Notes: generated by a model not told the origin, from the letters alone. Positions 9,502 through 18,594 are shown, counted from the first letter of the stretch. The stretch is DNA of 64,000 nucleotides from Bacteroidia bacterium (GCA_030431055.1 JAUIJA010000001.1:372001-436000), one strand, 5' to 3'. Program-made: numbers and translations.

Positions 9502-9591
9502 CGTCAATTCGAGTGAATTCTAAAAGAATTTATATCGAGAATAGTTTTTATCCTGTTCTCGATACGATTTGAAAAATCACTTGAATTGACG
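9502..9591. repeat. Nested palindromic (REP-like) repeat
   Basis: The outer arms CGTCAATTC...GAATTGACG and the inner arms ATCGAGAA...TTCTCGAT form a 90-base imperfect hairpin between two convergent genes. It belongs to the same family as the units at 32114-32328 and 34204-34305. Confidence 0.8.
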
Positions 9592-9595
9592 AGAT

Positions 9596-11146
9596 TTACT
9601 TTTTAATCAAATGTAAAGTTTCTATTTTAGAATCGAAATTCAGCTTTACAAAATAAACGCCACTTGAGCAGTTTTTAAAATCAATTGTAGTTGATAAATC
9701 TGTTGGTTTTACTTCTACTATTTTTTGACCTAAAGAATTGTAGAAAACAACTTTATTAGGAATTTCATGTTTAAATTCTAAAACAATATCATTTTCAAAA
9801 GGATTTGGATAAACCCTAAATGCTTTTTGCTGAAAAGAACTTGTTGACAAAGTAGCAACTTCAATACTTACAATCGTTGAAGACGTTCCAAATTCATTAG
9901 TTGCTGTAACCGTGTAATCTGTCATAGCGCTTAATTGTGTTGGCGTTCCTGAAATTTCTCCCGTTGTTTCATTGAAAGTTAATCCAGTTGGTAAACTTGG
10001 CGAAATAGAATAATGATATTTGGTAATTTTTCTAATTTTATGATTTCCATAATCAGCAATAAAAAGTTCGTCTTTGTTTTTAGCTACAATTCCTGTTAAA
10101 CTTTTAAAACTTGACGTTGAAGCTAAACCATCTGTAGCGCCATTCACTCCAATTCCAGCAAAAGTTGAAACATTTCCTAATAAATCTACTTTTCTTACAT
10201 TGTGATTGCTGTCATCTGTAACATAAAAGGTGTCAATTCCATCAAAAGTTATAACTGCGGGTTTGTTAAATCGAGCTGTAAAAGCATCTCCATCTATATT
10301 TCCTGCAACGTCACTTCCACAAAATGTGGACACGTTTCCACTTGTATCTACTTTTCGAATTTTATAATTTGAATAATCGGCAACATATAAATTTCCGTTA
10401 TTATCGAAACACAAACCTGTCGGTCCGTTAAATTTAGCTACGCTAGTATTTCCATCAATATTTCCGCTATTACCACCAATTCCTGCATAAGTGGAAACAA
10501 CTCCTAAAGGTGTAATTTTTCGAATACAATGATTTCCCCAGTCTGCAATAAACAAATTATCATTTTCATCAATTGCCATTGCTGCCGGATACCTAAATTT
10601 AGTTGCGATTCCATTTCCGTCTAAATAACCCGCCAAACCATCGCCTGCAAATGTTGAAACAATACCATTCTCATCAATCTTTCTAATGGTATGATTGCTT
10701 TGATCGGTTATAAAAATATTTCCATTCGAATCTACAATCGCGCCATCAGGATAACGAAACGTTGCCGATAAAGCCGCACCATTTGTTGAACCAATAGCTC
10801 CAGTTCCCGCCAAAGTACTAACTATTCCGCTTGGTGTAATTTTTCTAATCTTGTGATTACTTCTGTCTACAACAATTAAATTTTCTTCGTTATCAAACAC
10901 AACTACTGTTGGCAAATTGAATTGGCTCGTATTACCATTTCCATCTGTTGAACCAATAATTCCTGTTCCAGCAAATGTTGACACAATAGGTTCTAATGGA
11001 ACTGAACCACCAGAATTTACTGGGAAAAAGGGTGTAATCGCTTGATTAATTTCAAAACTATTTGGAGTAGAATAGCTAATGTTAGGCGATTGGGCAAAAA
11101 TCAAATTCCCAAGAAAAAACAAAAAAAGTAACTGATTGATTTTCAT
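9596..11146 (-). CDS. NHL-repeat secreted protein with T9SS sorting domain
   Basis: A 516-residue exported protein. The signal peptide (residues 1-19, ending LIFAQ) is followed by six NHL-type repeats of about 54 residues, each starting VSTFAG and ending NHKIRKI or close to it (about residues 57-380), expected to fold as a six-bladed propeller. A putative Ig domain follows (SPSLPTGLTFNETTGEISGTP), then a type A T9SS C-terminal domain starting FRVYPNPF near residue 440. The protein should cross the outer membrane by T9SS and be surface-bound or released. The ligand is unknown. A -7 box TAAATTTGT overlaps 11160-11168 only a few bases upstream of the start. Confidence 0.9.
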   Translation of the reverse strand: MKINQLLFLFFLGNLIFAQSPNISYSTPNSFEINQAITPFFPVNSGGSVPLEPIVSTFAGTGIIGSTDGNGNTSQFNLPTVVVFDNEENLIVVDRSNHKIRKITPSGIVSTLAGTGAIGSTNGAALSATFRYPDGAIVDSNGNIFITDQSNHTIRKIDENGIVSTFAGDGLAGYLDGNGIATKFRYPAAMAIDENDNLFIADWGNHCIRKITPLGVVSTYAGIGGNSGNIDGNTSVAKFNGPTGLCFDNNGNLYVADYSNYKIRKVDTSGNVSTFCGSDVAGNIDGDAFTARFNKPAVITFDGIDTFYVTDDSNHNVRKVDLLGNVSTFAGIGVNGATDGLASTSSFKSLTGIVAKNKDELFIADYGNHKIRKITKYHYSISPSLPTGLTFNETTGEISGTPTQLSAMTDYTVTATNEFGTSSTIVSIEVATLSTSSFQQKAFRVYPNPFENDIVLEFKHEIPNKVVFYNSLGQKIVEVKPTDLSTTIDFKNCSSGVYFVKLNFDSKIETLHLIKK

Positions 11147-11172
11147 ATTATAATTTGGTACAAATTTAAATA

Positions 11173-11206
11173 AAAAACAGGGTTTGCAGTTACAAATCCT
11201 GTTTTT
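11173..11206. terminator. Terminator-like hairpin between divergent genes
   Basis: A 14-bp stem (11173-11186 with 11193-11206, one G-U pair) with a 6-base loop and A/T tails on both sides. It lies just upstream of the likely -7 box of the NHL gene, so it would stop transcripts arriving from the gpsA side rather than end a gene. Confidence 0.6.
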
Positions 11207-11353
11207 CTAACCAACCAAAACCAAATAGACTTAACCCAAAAACTATTAGTCGTAGCTTTAAACATAAAACATAATTACAACGTAAGGAAAAGACAATAAA
11301 TTGTGTAGTCATACACTAAATAAATGTTAATTTTATTTTTTAGCGGAATTCTG

Positions 11354-11362
11354 TACCTTTGA
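11354..11362 (+). promoter_or_regulatory. gpsA -7 box
   Basis: TACCTTTGA matches TAnnTTTG, 21 bases before the ATG. Confidence 0.6.
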
Positions 11363-11383
11363 ATTTCCTAATATTCAAAACGA

Positions 11384-12379
11384 ATGGAAAATAAACCAAA
11401 ATTTGCCGTTATTGGCGGTGGAAGTTGGGCTACTGCAATAGCTAAAATGTTGTGTGAAAACCAAGAAAAAATAGCTTGGTACATGAGAAGCACTTATGCA
11501 TTAGAACACTTAAAGCATCAATACCATAATCCTAATTACTTAAGTTCGGTTGAATTTGATATTAATCAATTAGAACTAACAAATGATATTAATGAAGCCG
11601 TTAAATTTGCTGATTTTCTAATTTTTGCAATTCCATCTGCTTTTTTAAGTGGTGAATTAGAAAAACTAACGGAAAGTTTAGATAATAAAGTTATATTTTC
11701 TGCAATTAAAGGAATTGTTCCTGAAACAAGCTTAATTGTTGGCGAACATTTTCATACAAAATACAATATTCCTTATGAAAATATTGGTGTAATTACCGGA
11801 CCTTGTCACGCAGAAGAAGTTGCGCTTGAACGACTTTCATATTTAACAATAGCTTGTGGAGATAGAGAAAAGGCAAAAATTGTAGCAAAGAATCTAAGCA
11901 GTAACTACATTAATGCTAAAATTTCTGATGATATTATTGGAACAGAATATGCGGCCATGTTGAAAAATATTTATGCTATCGCAGCAGGAATTGCTCATGG
12001 TTTAGGTTATGGTGATAACTTCCAATCGGTTTTAATGAGTAATGGCATTCGCGAAATGAAGAAATTCATTCGTAAAGTGCATAAAATGAAACGTAATATT
12101 AATAATTCGGCTTATTTAGGCGATTTATTAGTTACGGGTTATTCTATTTTTTCTAGAAATAGAATGTTCGGAAACATGATTGGCAAAGGTTACACAGTAA
12201 AGTCGGCACAAATGGAAATGAGTATGGTTGCCGAAGGTTATTATGCTACAAAAAGCGCTTATCACTTGAATCAAAAATATGGTGCGAAAACACCAATTAT
12301 TGATGCCGTTTACGAAATTTTATACGAAAACAAAGAACCTAAAAAAGTATTTAAAAAATTAACAGATAAATTGGATTAA
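11384..12379 (+). CDS. gpsA: Glycerol-3-phosphate dehydrogenase [NAD(P)+]
   Basis: Reduces dihydroxyacetone phosphate to sn-glycerol-3-phosphate for phospholipid synthesis, in the cytosol. The nucleotide-binding GGGSWATA is at residues 11-18, GPCHAEEVA follows near 139, and the catalytic lysine region EYAAMLKNIYAIAAGIAHGL is near 188. Length 331 is normal. It is a single-gene unit with its own promoter, divergent from the NHL-repeat gene. Confidence 0.95.
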   Translation: MENKPKFAVIGGGSWATAIAKMLCENQEKIAWYMRSTYALEHLKHQYHNPNYLSSVEFDINQLELTNDINEAVKFADFLIFAIPSAFLSGELEKLTESLDNKVIFSAIKGIVPETSLIVGEHFHTKYNIPYENIGVITGPCHAEEVALERLSYLTIACGDREKAKIVAKNLSSNYINAKISDDIIGTEYAAMLKNIYAIAAGIAHGLGYGDNFQSVLMSNGIREMKKFIRKVHKMKRNINNSAYLGDLLVTGYSIFSRNRMFGNMIGKGYTVKSAQMEMSMVAEGYYATKSAYHLNQKYGAKTPIIDAVYEILYENKEPKKVFKKLTDKLD

Positions 12380-12493
12380 TCACGTCTTTTGCGTTTTTTA
12401 TTCAATTTACTGTTTATCAGTATTTTATGTTTTTATTTTGGTTTTTTTACTTTGTTTAATTGATTGATTTTCAATTAATTAAACTTGTTTCTC

Positions 12494-12522
12494 TTGATTA
12501 AAAAAACTGCTTTTATATTTGC
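12494..12522 (+). promoter_or_regulatory. Promoter of the TerC-family gene
   Basis: TTG at 12494-12496 and TATATTTGC at 12514-12522 are separated by 17 bases, a complete Bacteroidota promoter. The expected leader is only about 6 nt, leaving no room for a yybP-ykoY type manganese riboswitch, which often precedes TerC genes in other phyla. Confidence 0.8.
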
Positions 12523-12534
12523 AAAAAACAAATT

Positions 12535-13512
12535 ATGGACCATTTAATAGATCATCCAGTTGTAATTGGCGTTTTTACCGTTACTATTATTATCATGCTT
12601 CTTTTAGATTTAGGTGTTTTAAACAAAAAAGGACATGCTATTTCGAGTAGAGAAGCCGCTATTTGGAGTGCTATTTGGATTTCCCTTGCTATGGGTTTCA
12701 GCGCTATTATTTATTATACAATGGGACTTGAAAAATTCACCCAATTTCAAGGAGCCTATTGGATTGAAAAAGCGCTTTCTATAGATAATTTATTTGTTTT
12801 TATTCTCGTTTTTGGTTATTTTAATGTCGCTAAAGAAGCCCAACACAAAGTTCTATTCTGGGGTGTTTTAGGTGCACTTTTATTCCGTGCTATCTTTATC
12901 TTTTCAGGTGTATGGATATTAAATTACACCTATCTTCCTGAAATGAATTTATTTGGTCATGATGTTAAAATAAACTATCTGTTAACTGTTTTCGGACTCA
13001 TTTTAATTGGTGCTGGAATAAAATCATGGTTTAGTCATGGAGAAGACGATGGTGATAAAGATTTTTCTAAAAGTCCAGGAGCTAAACTAATTCACCGTAT
13101 TTTTAAAGTATCAGACAAGTTTGATGGTGATAAATTTTTCACCGTTCAAAACGGCATGAAAATGGCTACTCCACTTTTAGTTGTCGTAACCATTATAGAA
13201 TTTACCGATTTATTATTTGCTGTAGATAGTATCCCTGCAATTTTTGCGATAGCTCCAGACGATCCGTTTATTTTATATACTTCTAATATTTTTGCGATTT
13301 TAGGCCTTCGTTCGCTTTATTTCTTGTTGGCCAACTTTATGTATATGTTTAGCCGTTTGCATTTCGGATTGGCTTTAATTTTAGCTTTTATTGGAACTAA
13401 AATGTTAATCGCGCCTTGGGTTCATATTTCATCACCAGTTTCACTCGCTGTTGTGGGAAGTATTTTAGTAATTTCCGTTTTATGGTCGATATTATTTCCG
13501 TATAAGAAATAG
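12535..13512 (+). CDS. TerC/Alx-family integral membrane protein
   Basis: A 325-residue inner-membrane protein with about nine hydrophobic helices. The motifs LDLGVLNKKGH, EKALSIDNLFVF (near residue 80) and the second-half copy IEFTDLLFAVDSIPAI (near 222) contain the conserved acidic residues of the TerC/Alx family. Family members have been linked to manganese export and to metalation of secreted proteins, and others to tellurite resistance. No ter gene cluster is present, so a general metal-export role is more likely than tellurite resistance. Single-gene unit. Confidence 0.9.
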   Translation: MDHLIDHPVVIGVFTVTIIIMLLLDLGVLNKKGHAISSREAAIWSAIWISLAMGFSAIIYYTMGLEKFTQFQGAYWIEKALSIDNLFVFILVFGYFNVAKEAQHKVLFWGVLGALLFRAIFIFSGVWILNYTYLPEMNLFGHDVKINYLLTVFGLILIGAGIKSWFSHGEDDGDKDFSKSPGAKLIHRIFKVSDKFDGDKFFTVQNGMKMATPLLVVVTIIEFTDLLFAVDSIPAIFAIAPDDPFILYTSNIFAILGLRSLYFLLANFMYMFSRLHFGLALILAFIGTKMLIAPWVHISSPVSLAVVGSILVISVLWSILFPYKK

Positions 13513-13516
13513 TTTT

Positions 13517-13587
13517 CAGTGTTCAGTCGCAGTGTTCAGAAAAAACTTCTCGATACATTTTGATAAATCAAAATACTCGAAGTGACG
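13517..13587. repeat. Direct repeat plus REP-like half palindrome
   Basis: CAGTGTTCAG occurs twice (13517-13526, 13530-13539). It is followed by a hairpin whose arms are CTTCTCGATACATTTTGAT-like and ATCAAAATACTCGAAG, ending in GTGACG. The latter is related to the palindromic family at 32 and 34 kb. It lies between two convergent genes and may act as their terminator. Confidence 0.65.
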
Positions 13588-13609
13588 TTTAGAAACGAAT
13601 AACAAAACA

Positions 13610-16396
13610 TTATTTTATCTCAATCTCGTCAATAAAAATAAAGGCATTTCCATCTTTGAAACCATGTCCTTGATGCCATTCTGGTAAGGCTCCAAAATTT
13701 CTTGCAATTACTTTTACATATCGTGCTTTTGTTGACGTTTTTGCCGTTAACTTTTGCATTTGTACTTCATTGTCTTTTGGGTTGACTTTATTTTCTACAG
13801 TTCCAACTTTCGTGAAATGTTGATTGTCATTTGACACATAAAATTCTACTTGTGTTGGCATTAAAATCCAAGCGCGTGTATCTTGTAAAAAGTTAGCCGA
13901 AATGGTTTTTATTTTGGTTCTTTTCTGCAAATCAATTACCGCTTCAAAATCTTGTTTTTGATAACCTTGCCACTCACCTTTTCGCCAATTTTCATTACCG
14001 TAAATTCCGTCTAATAAACCATCTGGACCACCAGCATGGTATTGCGGATTGTATTTTGATTTGATGTCGATTGTGTAAATATTTGGTTTTTTGAAAAATT
14101 GAGCAAAAATAGTATCGCTTATTTGACCTTGACCTTCATCAGAATAAAAACGAATAATAGCTGATTCTTTTATACTAAAAGGTGATTGATATTTTGAAAA
14201 TGGTTTTTCATTTATACTATAAAAAACTTTAGCACTTTTATTCCACGTTTTAAACTGAATTGGTAGTTCTTTTTTAAACGATTTACTTTCGGCTTCAATG
14301 ACTGGAACTACTATAATCTTATTGTAATTTTTCATATCAAGTCTTCTTTTAACACTGAACCCAAAATCATTAAAAGTTAATGTTCCCCTTGAAATAGTTT
14401 TAATTTTTTCATCTACTTTTACTTTTATTGTATCGAAATAAGGTTCCGTAGTTATCCATTTTCTTCTATAATCATAATTTCCAGGCTCCATTGGATAAAT
14501 CCCCATCGAACTCAACACATACCAAGCACTCATTTGTCCGCAATCTTCGTTTCCTATTAAACCATCAGGTGTGTTTTTGTAGAAATTTTCTAAAATGTAT
14601 TTTACTTTTTCATTGGTTTTTTTGGGTTTACCACCATAATTATACAAATACGCCATATGATGACTTGGTTCGTTTCCATGAGCATATTGTCCAATTAAAC
14701 CTGTAACATCGACTTGTTCTCTTCCAGTAGTTTTACTTTCGCTGTTGAACATTTCATCTAACTTAGCTTCAAATTTATCATCTCCTCCGTACGCTTCAAT
14801 CATACCTTGAATGTCTTGCGGTACAAAAAAGGTGTATTGCCAAGCATTACCTTCGGTAAAATTATTGTTGACTTCACGAGGATCGAAAGGTTTATCCCAA
14901 CCGCCATTTTTCTTTGGACGAATGAATCCTGTTTCCCAATCGAAAAGGTTTTTCCAGTTTTGTGAGCGCTTCATGAAATATTGATATTCTTCTTGCTTTC
15001 CCAACAATTGCGCCATTTGTGCAATGCACCAATCGTCATAAGCATATTCCACTGTTTTAGAAACACTTTCATGGTCATCATCAATGGAAATAAATCCGTT
15101 TTTCTTGTATGCCTCTAAACCTAAAACATCACGCATAGCAGAAGCTTTACTCGCTTCAAAGGCTTTTTCATAATCGAAACCTTTAATACCTTTTACCATT
15201 GCATCAGCAATAACTGAAACCGAATGATAACCAATCATACAATCCGTTTCATTTGACGCCAATTCCCAAACTGGCAATCTTCCGCCTTGCTCGTATTGTT
15301 TGATAAAGGTATTGATATAATCAGCAGTACGCTTTTTATCAATCAACGTATACAAAGGATGCGCCGCTCTAAACGTATCCCAAAGTGAGAAAACGGTATA
15401 ATAATCAAATCCTTCAGCTTGATGAATTTGGTTATCGCGCCCACGATATTTTCCATCGATATCTTGAGCAATATTCGGTTGCATCATGGTGTGATACAAA
15501 GCCGTGTAGAAAATCGCTAATTTGTCTTTGTCATCGGAAGTAACTTCAATTTTAGACAATTCTTTGTTCCAAAGTTTTATTGCTTCTTGATGAACTTTTT
15601 CAAAATCCCAATGTTTGATTTCAGAACTATTCAGTTCAGCACCTTCATAACTAGTTGGCGAAAGAGCTACTTTAACTAGGATTTTTTCGCCTTTTTTGAC
15701 TTTAAACTGAAAAACACTAGCAAAATCAGTATAAATTCTATTTCCATCGATATATTTAGTATCTATCTTTTGATTTATTTTAAATGGTTTATCAAATTCA
15801 ATTCTAGCATAAACATATTGATTTCTTGCCCAAGCTTGACTTCTTCTTAATACTTCAACAGTTTTATCGTCAACAAATCTAATTTCTCCTTCTAAAAGTT
15901 TATCTCGATGATTTAAATCTAAAATGATATTAGCTTGACCAGCTTTATTAAAAGTATATTCATGAAAACCAACACGCGTAGAAGTCGTTAAACGAACATC
16001 GATATTGTGTTTGTCTAATTTGACAGAATAAAATCCAGCGGAAGCTTTTTCATTAGTATGCGAAAATGAAGAAGAATATACTTTATTATCGAAAGAAGGT
16101 TCGCCCATTGTTGGCATTAACATAATATCACCATAATCGGAAACACCGGTTCCGTTTAAATGCGTGTGGGAAAATCCGTAAATTACATTATCTGAATAAT
16201 GATAACCTGAACAGCCGTCCCAACTACCATCAATACGAGTATCTGGAGATAATTGTACCATTCCGTAAGGAACTGTAGCGCCAGGAAACGTATGTCCATG
16301 ACCACCTGTTCCAATAAAAGGTTTTACATGTTTAGCAAAATCTTGCGCAAATAATGAACTTGAAGATAAAAGCAATATGAAAAGAAAATTCCTCAT
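13610..16396 (-). CDS. GH92-family alpha-mannosidase, exported
   Basis: Likely cleaves alpha-mannosides from glycans or glycoproteins. From the ATG at 16396 the protein has 928 residues; an ATG at 16426 would give 938. The signal peptide MRNFLFILLLSSSSLFAQ supports the later start. The N-terminal sandwich begins KHVKPFIGTGGHGHTFPGA. The (alpha/alpha) catalytic domain shows HMAYLYNYGGKP and GNEDCGQMSAWYV, GH92 hallmarks that include calcium and acid residues. A chitobiase-type segment (near 700-770) and a C-terminal discoidin-like (F5/8C) module follow. No SusCD pair or other glycosidase is adjacent. No T9SS domain, so periplasmic or outer-membrane location is likely. Confidence 0.92.
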   Translation of the reverse strand: MRNFLFILLLSSSSLFAQDFAKHVKPFIGTGGHGHTFPGATVPYGMVQLSPDTRIDGSWDGCSGYHYSDNVIYGFSHTHLNGTGVSDYGDIMLMPTMGEPSFDNKVYSSSFSHTNEKASAGFYSVKLDKHNIDVRLTTSTRVGFHEYTFNKAGQANIILDLNHRDKLLEGEIRFVDDKTVEVLRRSQAWARNQYVYARIEFDKPFKINQKIDTKYIDGNRIYTDFASVFQFKVKKGEKILVKVALSPTSYEGAELNSSEIKHWDFEKVHQEAIKLWNKELSKIEVTSDDKDKLAIFYTALYHTMMQPNIAQDIDGKYRGRDNQIHQAEGFDYYTVFSLWDTFRAAHPLYTLIDKKRTADYINTFIKQYEQGGRLPVWELASNETDCMIGYHSVSVIADAMVKGIKGFDYEKAFEASKASAMRDVLGLEAYKKNGFISIDDDHESVSKTVEYAYDDWCIAQMAQLLGKQEEYQYFMKRSQNWKNLFDWETGFIRPKKNGGWDKPFDPREVNNNFTEGNAWQYTFFVPQDIQGMIEAYGGDDKFEAKLDEMFNSESKTTGREQVDVTGLIGQYAHGNEPSHHMAYLYNYGGKPKKTNEKVKYILENFYKNTPDGLIGNEDCGQMSAWYVLSSMGIYPMEPGNYDYRRKWITTEPYFDTIKVKVDEKIKTISRGTLTFNDFGFSVKRRLDMKNYNKIIVVPVIEAESKSFKKELPIQFKTWNKSAKVFYSINEKPFSKYQSPFSIKESAIIRFYSDEGQGQISDTIFAQFFKKPNIYTIDIKSKYNPQYHAGGPDGLLDGIYGNENWRKGEWQGYQKQDFEAVIDLQKRTKIKTISANFLQDTRAWILMPTQVEFYVSNDNQHFTKVGTVENKVNPKDNEVQMQKLTAKTSTKARYVKVIARNFGALPEWHQGHGFKDGNAFIFIDEIEIK

Positions 16397-16492
16397 GAAT
16401 AGTTTTTTTGAAACTATAAAATTCATAAAAATTATTTTTAAAACCTATTTCATGGGAAGTAATTACTTATTTTAGTGATTTAAATTTTAAAT

Positions 16493-16993
16493 ATGTTTTT
16501 CATTCCTTACACAAAGCTTTTAATTAAAACTGAATTAACAATCGATGAAGTCTGTAATATTTTGATTGAAAACACATATCGTGAAAATCTTCATTCGTTC
16601 AATGAAAAGGCATTTTTTAAAGGAAAAATAAATTTTTCTGATTTCAAATTAAAGAGAAAAATCAACCACAGAAATAGTTTTAATCCACTTATAGTTGGTA
16701 AAATTTATGATAATAAAAATTATAGGACAATTGAAATTAAGTTGTTTACTGAACCAATAATTATAGTTTTTACTTTAATTATACAAGTATATCTTTTAAG
16801 TCTTTTGATAATATCCCTAAAAGAGCAATTAAATTCAAGTGTTCAAGATTTTGACAAAATCTTTTTTATAATAATACTTATCTTAGGAAGTTATATTTTA
16901 ACTATGTTTGCTTTTAATATTGAAGCAATTTCAATAAAAAAAGAACTTGTAAGGTCTTTATCTAAACCGCTAAAACCCCGCGACGAGCTATAA
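16493..16993 (+). CDS. Two-helix membrane protein, unknown
   Basis: A 166-residue protein with a soluble N-terminal part (1-85, containing NHRNSFNPLIVGKIYDN) and two membrane segments at about 88-110 and 121-145. The YRNSF-P-I-G-type stretch resembles unnamed Bacteroidota membrane proteins remembered from other genomes, but no function is known. Its last 32 bases overlap the end of the convergent gene at 16962. It is AT-rich and stands alone between oppositely oriented genes. Confidence 0.6.
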   Translation: MFFIPYTKLLIKTELTIDEVCNILIENTYRENLHSFNEKAFFKGKINFSDFKLKRKINHRNSFNPLIVGKIYDNKNYRTIEIKLFTEPIIIVFTLIIQVYLLSLLIISLKEQLNSSVQDFDKIFFIIILILGSYILTMFAFNIEAISIKKELVRSLSKPLKPRDEL

Positions 16994-17369
16994 CCGGCAA
17001 ATCGATTTGTGCTTTATCGTTTATGCTGTTCGTTTTAAAAATAAATTTCTTATCGTATAATTTTCCGTCTAGGAAATACGTTAAAGCAAATTCATTATTT
17101 AACTGTAATACATTATTTTCTAACAATTCAACCTTAACCGCAGATTTCGGTGTAACTTCTTTAAAAGCATGACGAAATAATCCCGTTTTGCGATTTTCGC
17201 CATTTATTAATCCGTAAGCGCGAGAAACCACCATTGCCATTTCCAATGTTTTTTCAGTTTCATTTAATAGATATGCATACCAAGAATTTTCTTGGAAATC
17301 GTCGTTCCATTCTTGAATTGCAACGATATGAACACCTTCTACTTTAGGAATAATAATGTCTTTTTTCAT
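16962..17369 (-). CDS. Conserved hypothetical protein
   Basis: A 135-residue soluble protein with alternating strands and no signal peptide (MKKDIIIPKVEGVHIVAIQEWND). The ATG at 17369 is preferred over 17387 because the preceding bases belong to a repeat (17375-17400). The family and function were not recognised. It lies directly downstream of pheS on the same strand (76-base gap) and could be co-transcribed with it. The 3' end overlaps the convergent gene by 32 bases. Confidence 0.6.
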   Translation of the reverse strand: MKKDIIIPKVEGVHIVAIQEWNDDFQENSWYAYLLNETEKTLEMAMVVSRAYGLINGENRKTGLFRHAFKEVTPKSAVKVELLENNVLQLNNEFALTYFLDGKLYDKKFIFKTNSINDKAQIDLPVIARRGVLAV

Positions 17370-17374
17370 ATATA

Positions 17375-17400
17375 AGTCGAAAGTCAAATGTCGAAAGTTA
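17375..17400. repeat. Short repeat between pheS and the next gene
   Basis: Two close copies of GTCGAAAGT-like units (AGTCGAAAGTCAAATGTCGAAAGT). It resembles short dispersed intergenic strings of flavobacteria and contains no coding signal. Confidence 0.45.
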
Positions 17401-17445
17401 TAAAGTAATCTTGATACTTTAAGACTTGCAACTTTAGACTAAAAA

Positions 17446-18465
17446 TTATAAACTTGATTTAAATTGTTCTAAGAAGCGTACATCATTTTCGTAGAACATA
17501 CGAATATCGCCAATCTGGTACAACAACATCGCGATACGCTCGATTCCCATACCAAAAGCAAAACCAGTATATTCATCCGGATTGATGCCACAGTTTTTCA
17601 AAACATTAGGATCTACCATTCCGCAACCCATAATTTCTAACCAACCTGTTCCTTTTGTAATTCGGTAATCGATTTCATTGTTTAATCCCCAATAAATATC
17701 TACCTCAGCACTTGGTTCTGTAAATGGAAAATAAGATGGACGTAAGCGGATTTTAGATTTTCCGAACATTTCTTTTGTGAAATACAACAAGGTTTGTTTT
17801 AAATCGGCAAAAGAAACATCCTTATCAATATACAAACCTTCTACTTGGTGGAAAATACAATGCGAACGCGCCGAAATATCTTCGTTACGAAAAACGCGAC
17901 CTGGAGAAATGGTACGAATAGGCGGTTGGTTATTTTCCATATAACGCACTTGTACAGACGACGTGTGCGTGCGCAATAAAATATCAGGATTGGTTTGAAT
18001 AAAAAACGTATCCTGCATATCTCTTGCTGGATGGTATTCTGGTAAATTTAATGCGGTAAAATTATGCCAATCGTCTTCAATTTCTGGACCTTCGGACACG
18101 TTGAAACCTACATTTGAAAAAATATCGATGATTTGATTTTTAACAATCGAAATTGGGTGACGAGAACCTAATGGCATTGGCTCGCCTGGACGTGTTATAT
18201 CTCCATAAATTCCTTTAGCAACTTCTTTACTTTCTAATTGCTCTTGTAAAGTCGCAACTTTTTCTTCGGCTGAAGTTTTTAATTGATTAATTACTTGTCC
18301 AAATTCTTTTTTCATTTCATTTGGAACATTCTTAAAATCAGCAAAAAGTTCTTTTAATAAACCTTTGCTTCCCAAGTATTTAATACGGAATTCTTCTACT
18401 TTCTCTTTGTTGTCAGCATGAAAAGCATTTACTTCTTCAATATGACTTTTAATCTTATCTATCAT
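17446..18465 (-). CDS. pheS: Phenylalanyl-tRNA synthetase alpha subunit
   Basis: Charges tRNA(Phe) together with PheT. The 339-residue protein has an N-terminal coiled coil (1-90, tRNA binding) and the class II catalytic core: motif 2 around SPGRVFRNEDISARSHCIFHQVEG and motif 3 GFAFGMGIERIAMLLY near residue 305. The phenylalanine-pocket region YFPFTEPSAEVD is intact. pheT is not adjacent. Its promoter is at 18485-18493. Confidence 0.97.
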   Translation of the reverse strand: MIDKIKSHIEEVNAFHADNKEKVEEFRIKYLGSKGLLKELFADFKNVPNEMKKEFGQVINQLKTSAEEKVATLQEQLESKEVAKGIYGDITRPGEPMPLGSRHPISIVKNQIIDIFSNVGFNVSEGPEIEDDWHNFTALNLPEYHPARDMQDTFFIQTNPDILLRTHTSSVQVRYMENNQPPIRTISPGRVFRNEDISARSHCIFHQVEGLYIDKDVSFADLKQTLLYFTKEMFGKSKIRLRPSYFPFTEPSAEVDIYWGLNNEIDYRITKGTGWLEIMGCGMVDPNVLKNCGINPDEYTGFAFGMGIERIAMLLYQIGDIRMFYENDVRFLEQFKSSL

Positions 18466-18484
18466 GACATTCGTTCTGAAAGGT

Positions 18485-18493
18485 GCAAATTTA
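18485..18493 (-). promoter_or_regulatory. pheS -7 box
   Basis: Minus strand TAAATTTGC, matching TAnnTTTGY, 19 bases before the pheS ATG. With a leader of about 13 nt there is no room for a classic tRNA-synthetase attenuator. Confidence 0.65.
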
Positions 18494-18501
18494 CGTTTTT
18501 T

Positions 18502-18534
18502 TAGTAATTAGTAAAGAGTAAATAGTGAATAGTC
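18502..18534. repeat. TAGTAATTAG-type repeat upstream of pheS
   Basis: A string of degenerate TAGTAATTAG/AATAGTGAATAG units, closely similar to the repeat at 6922-6954. Confidence 0.55.
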
Positions 18535-18594
18535 GATTTTATTACTAACTATTTTCTATTTTAAAAATACTTTTTACATTATACTTTTCTCTTT

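Noticed and set aside
12494..12535. Manganese (yybP-ykoY) riboswitch before the TerC-family gene
   Set aside because: The promoter box leaves only about 6 nt of leader, and no such structure was seen.
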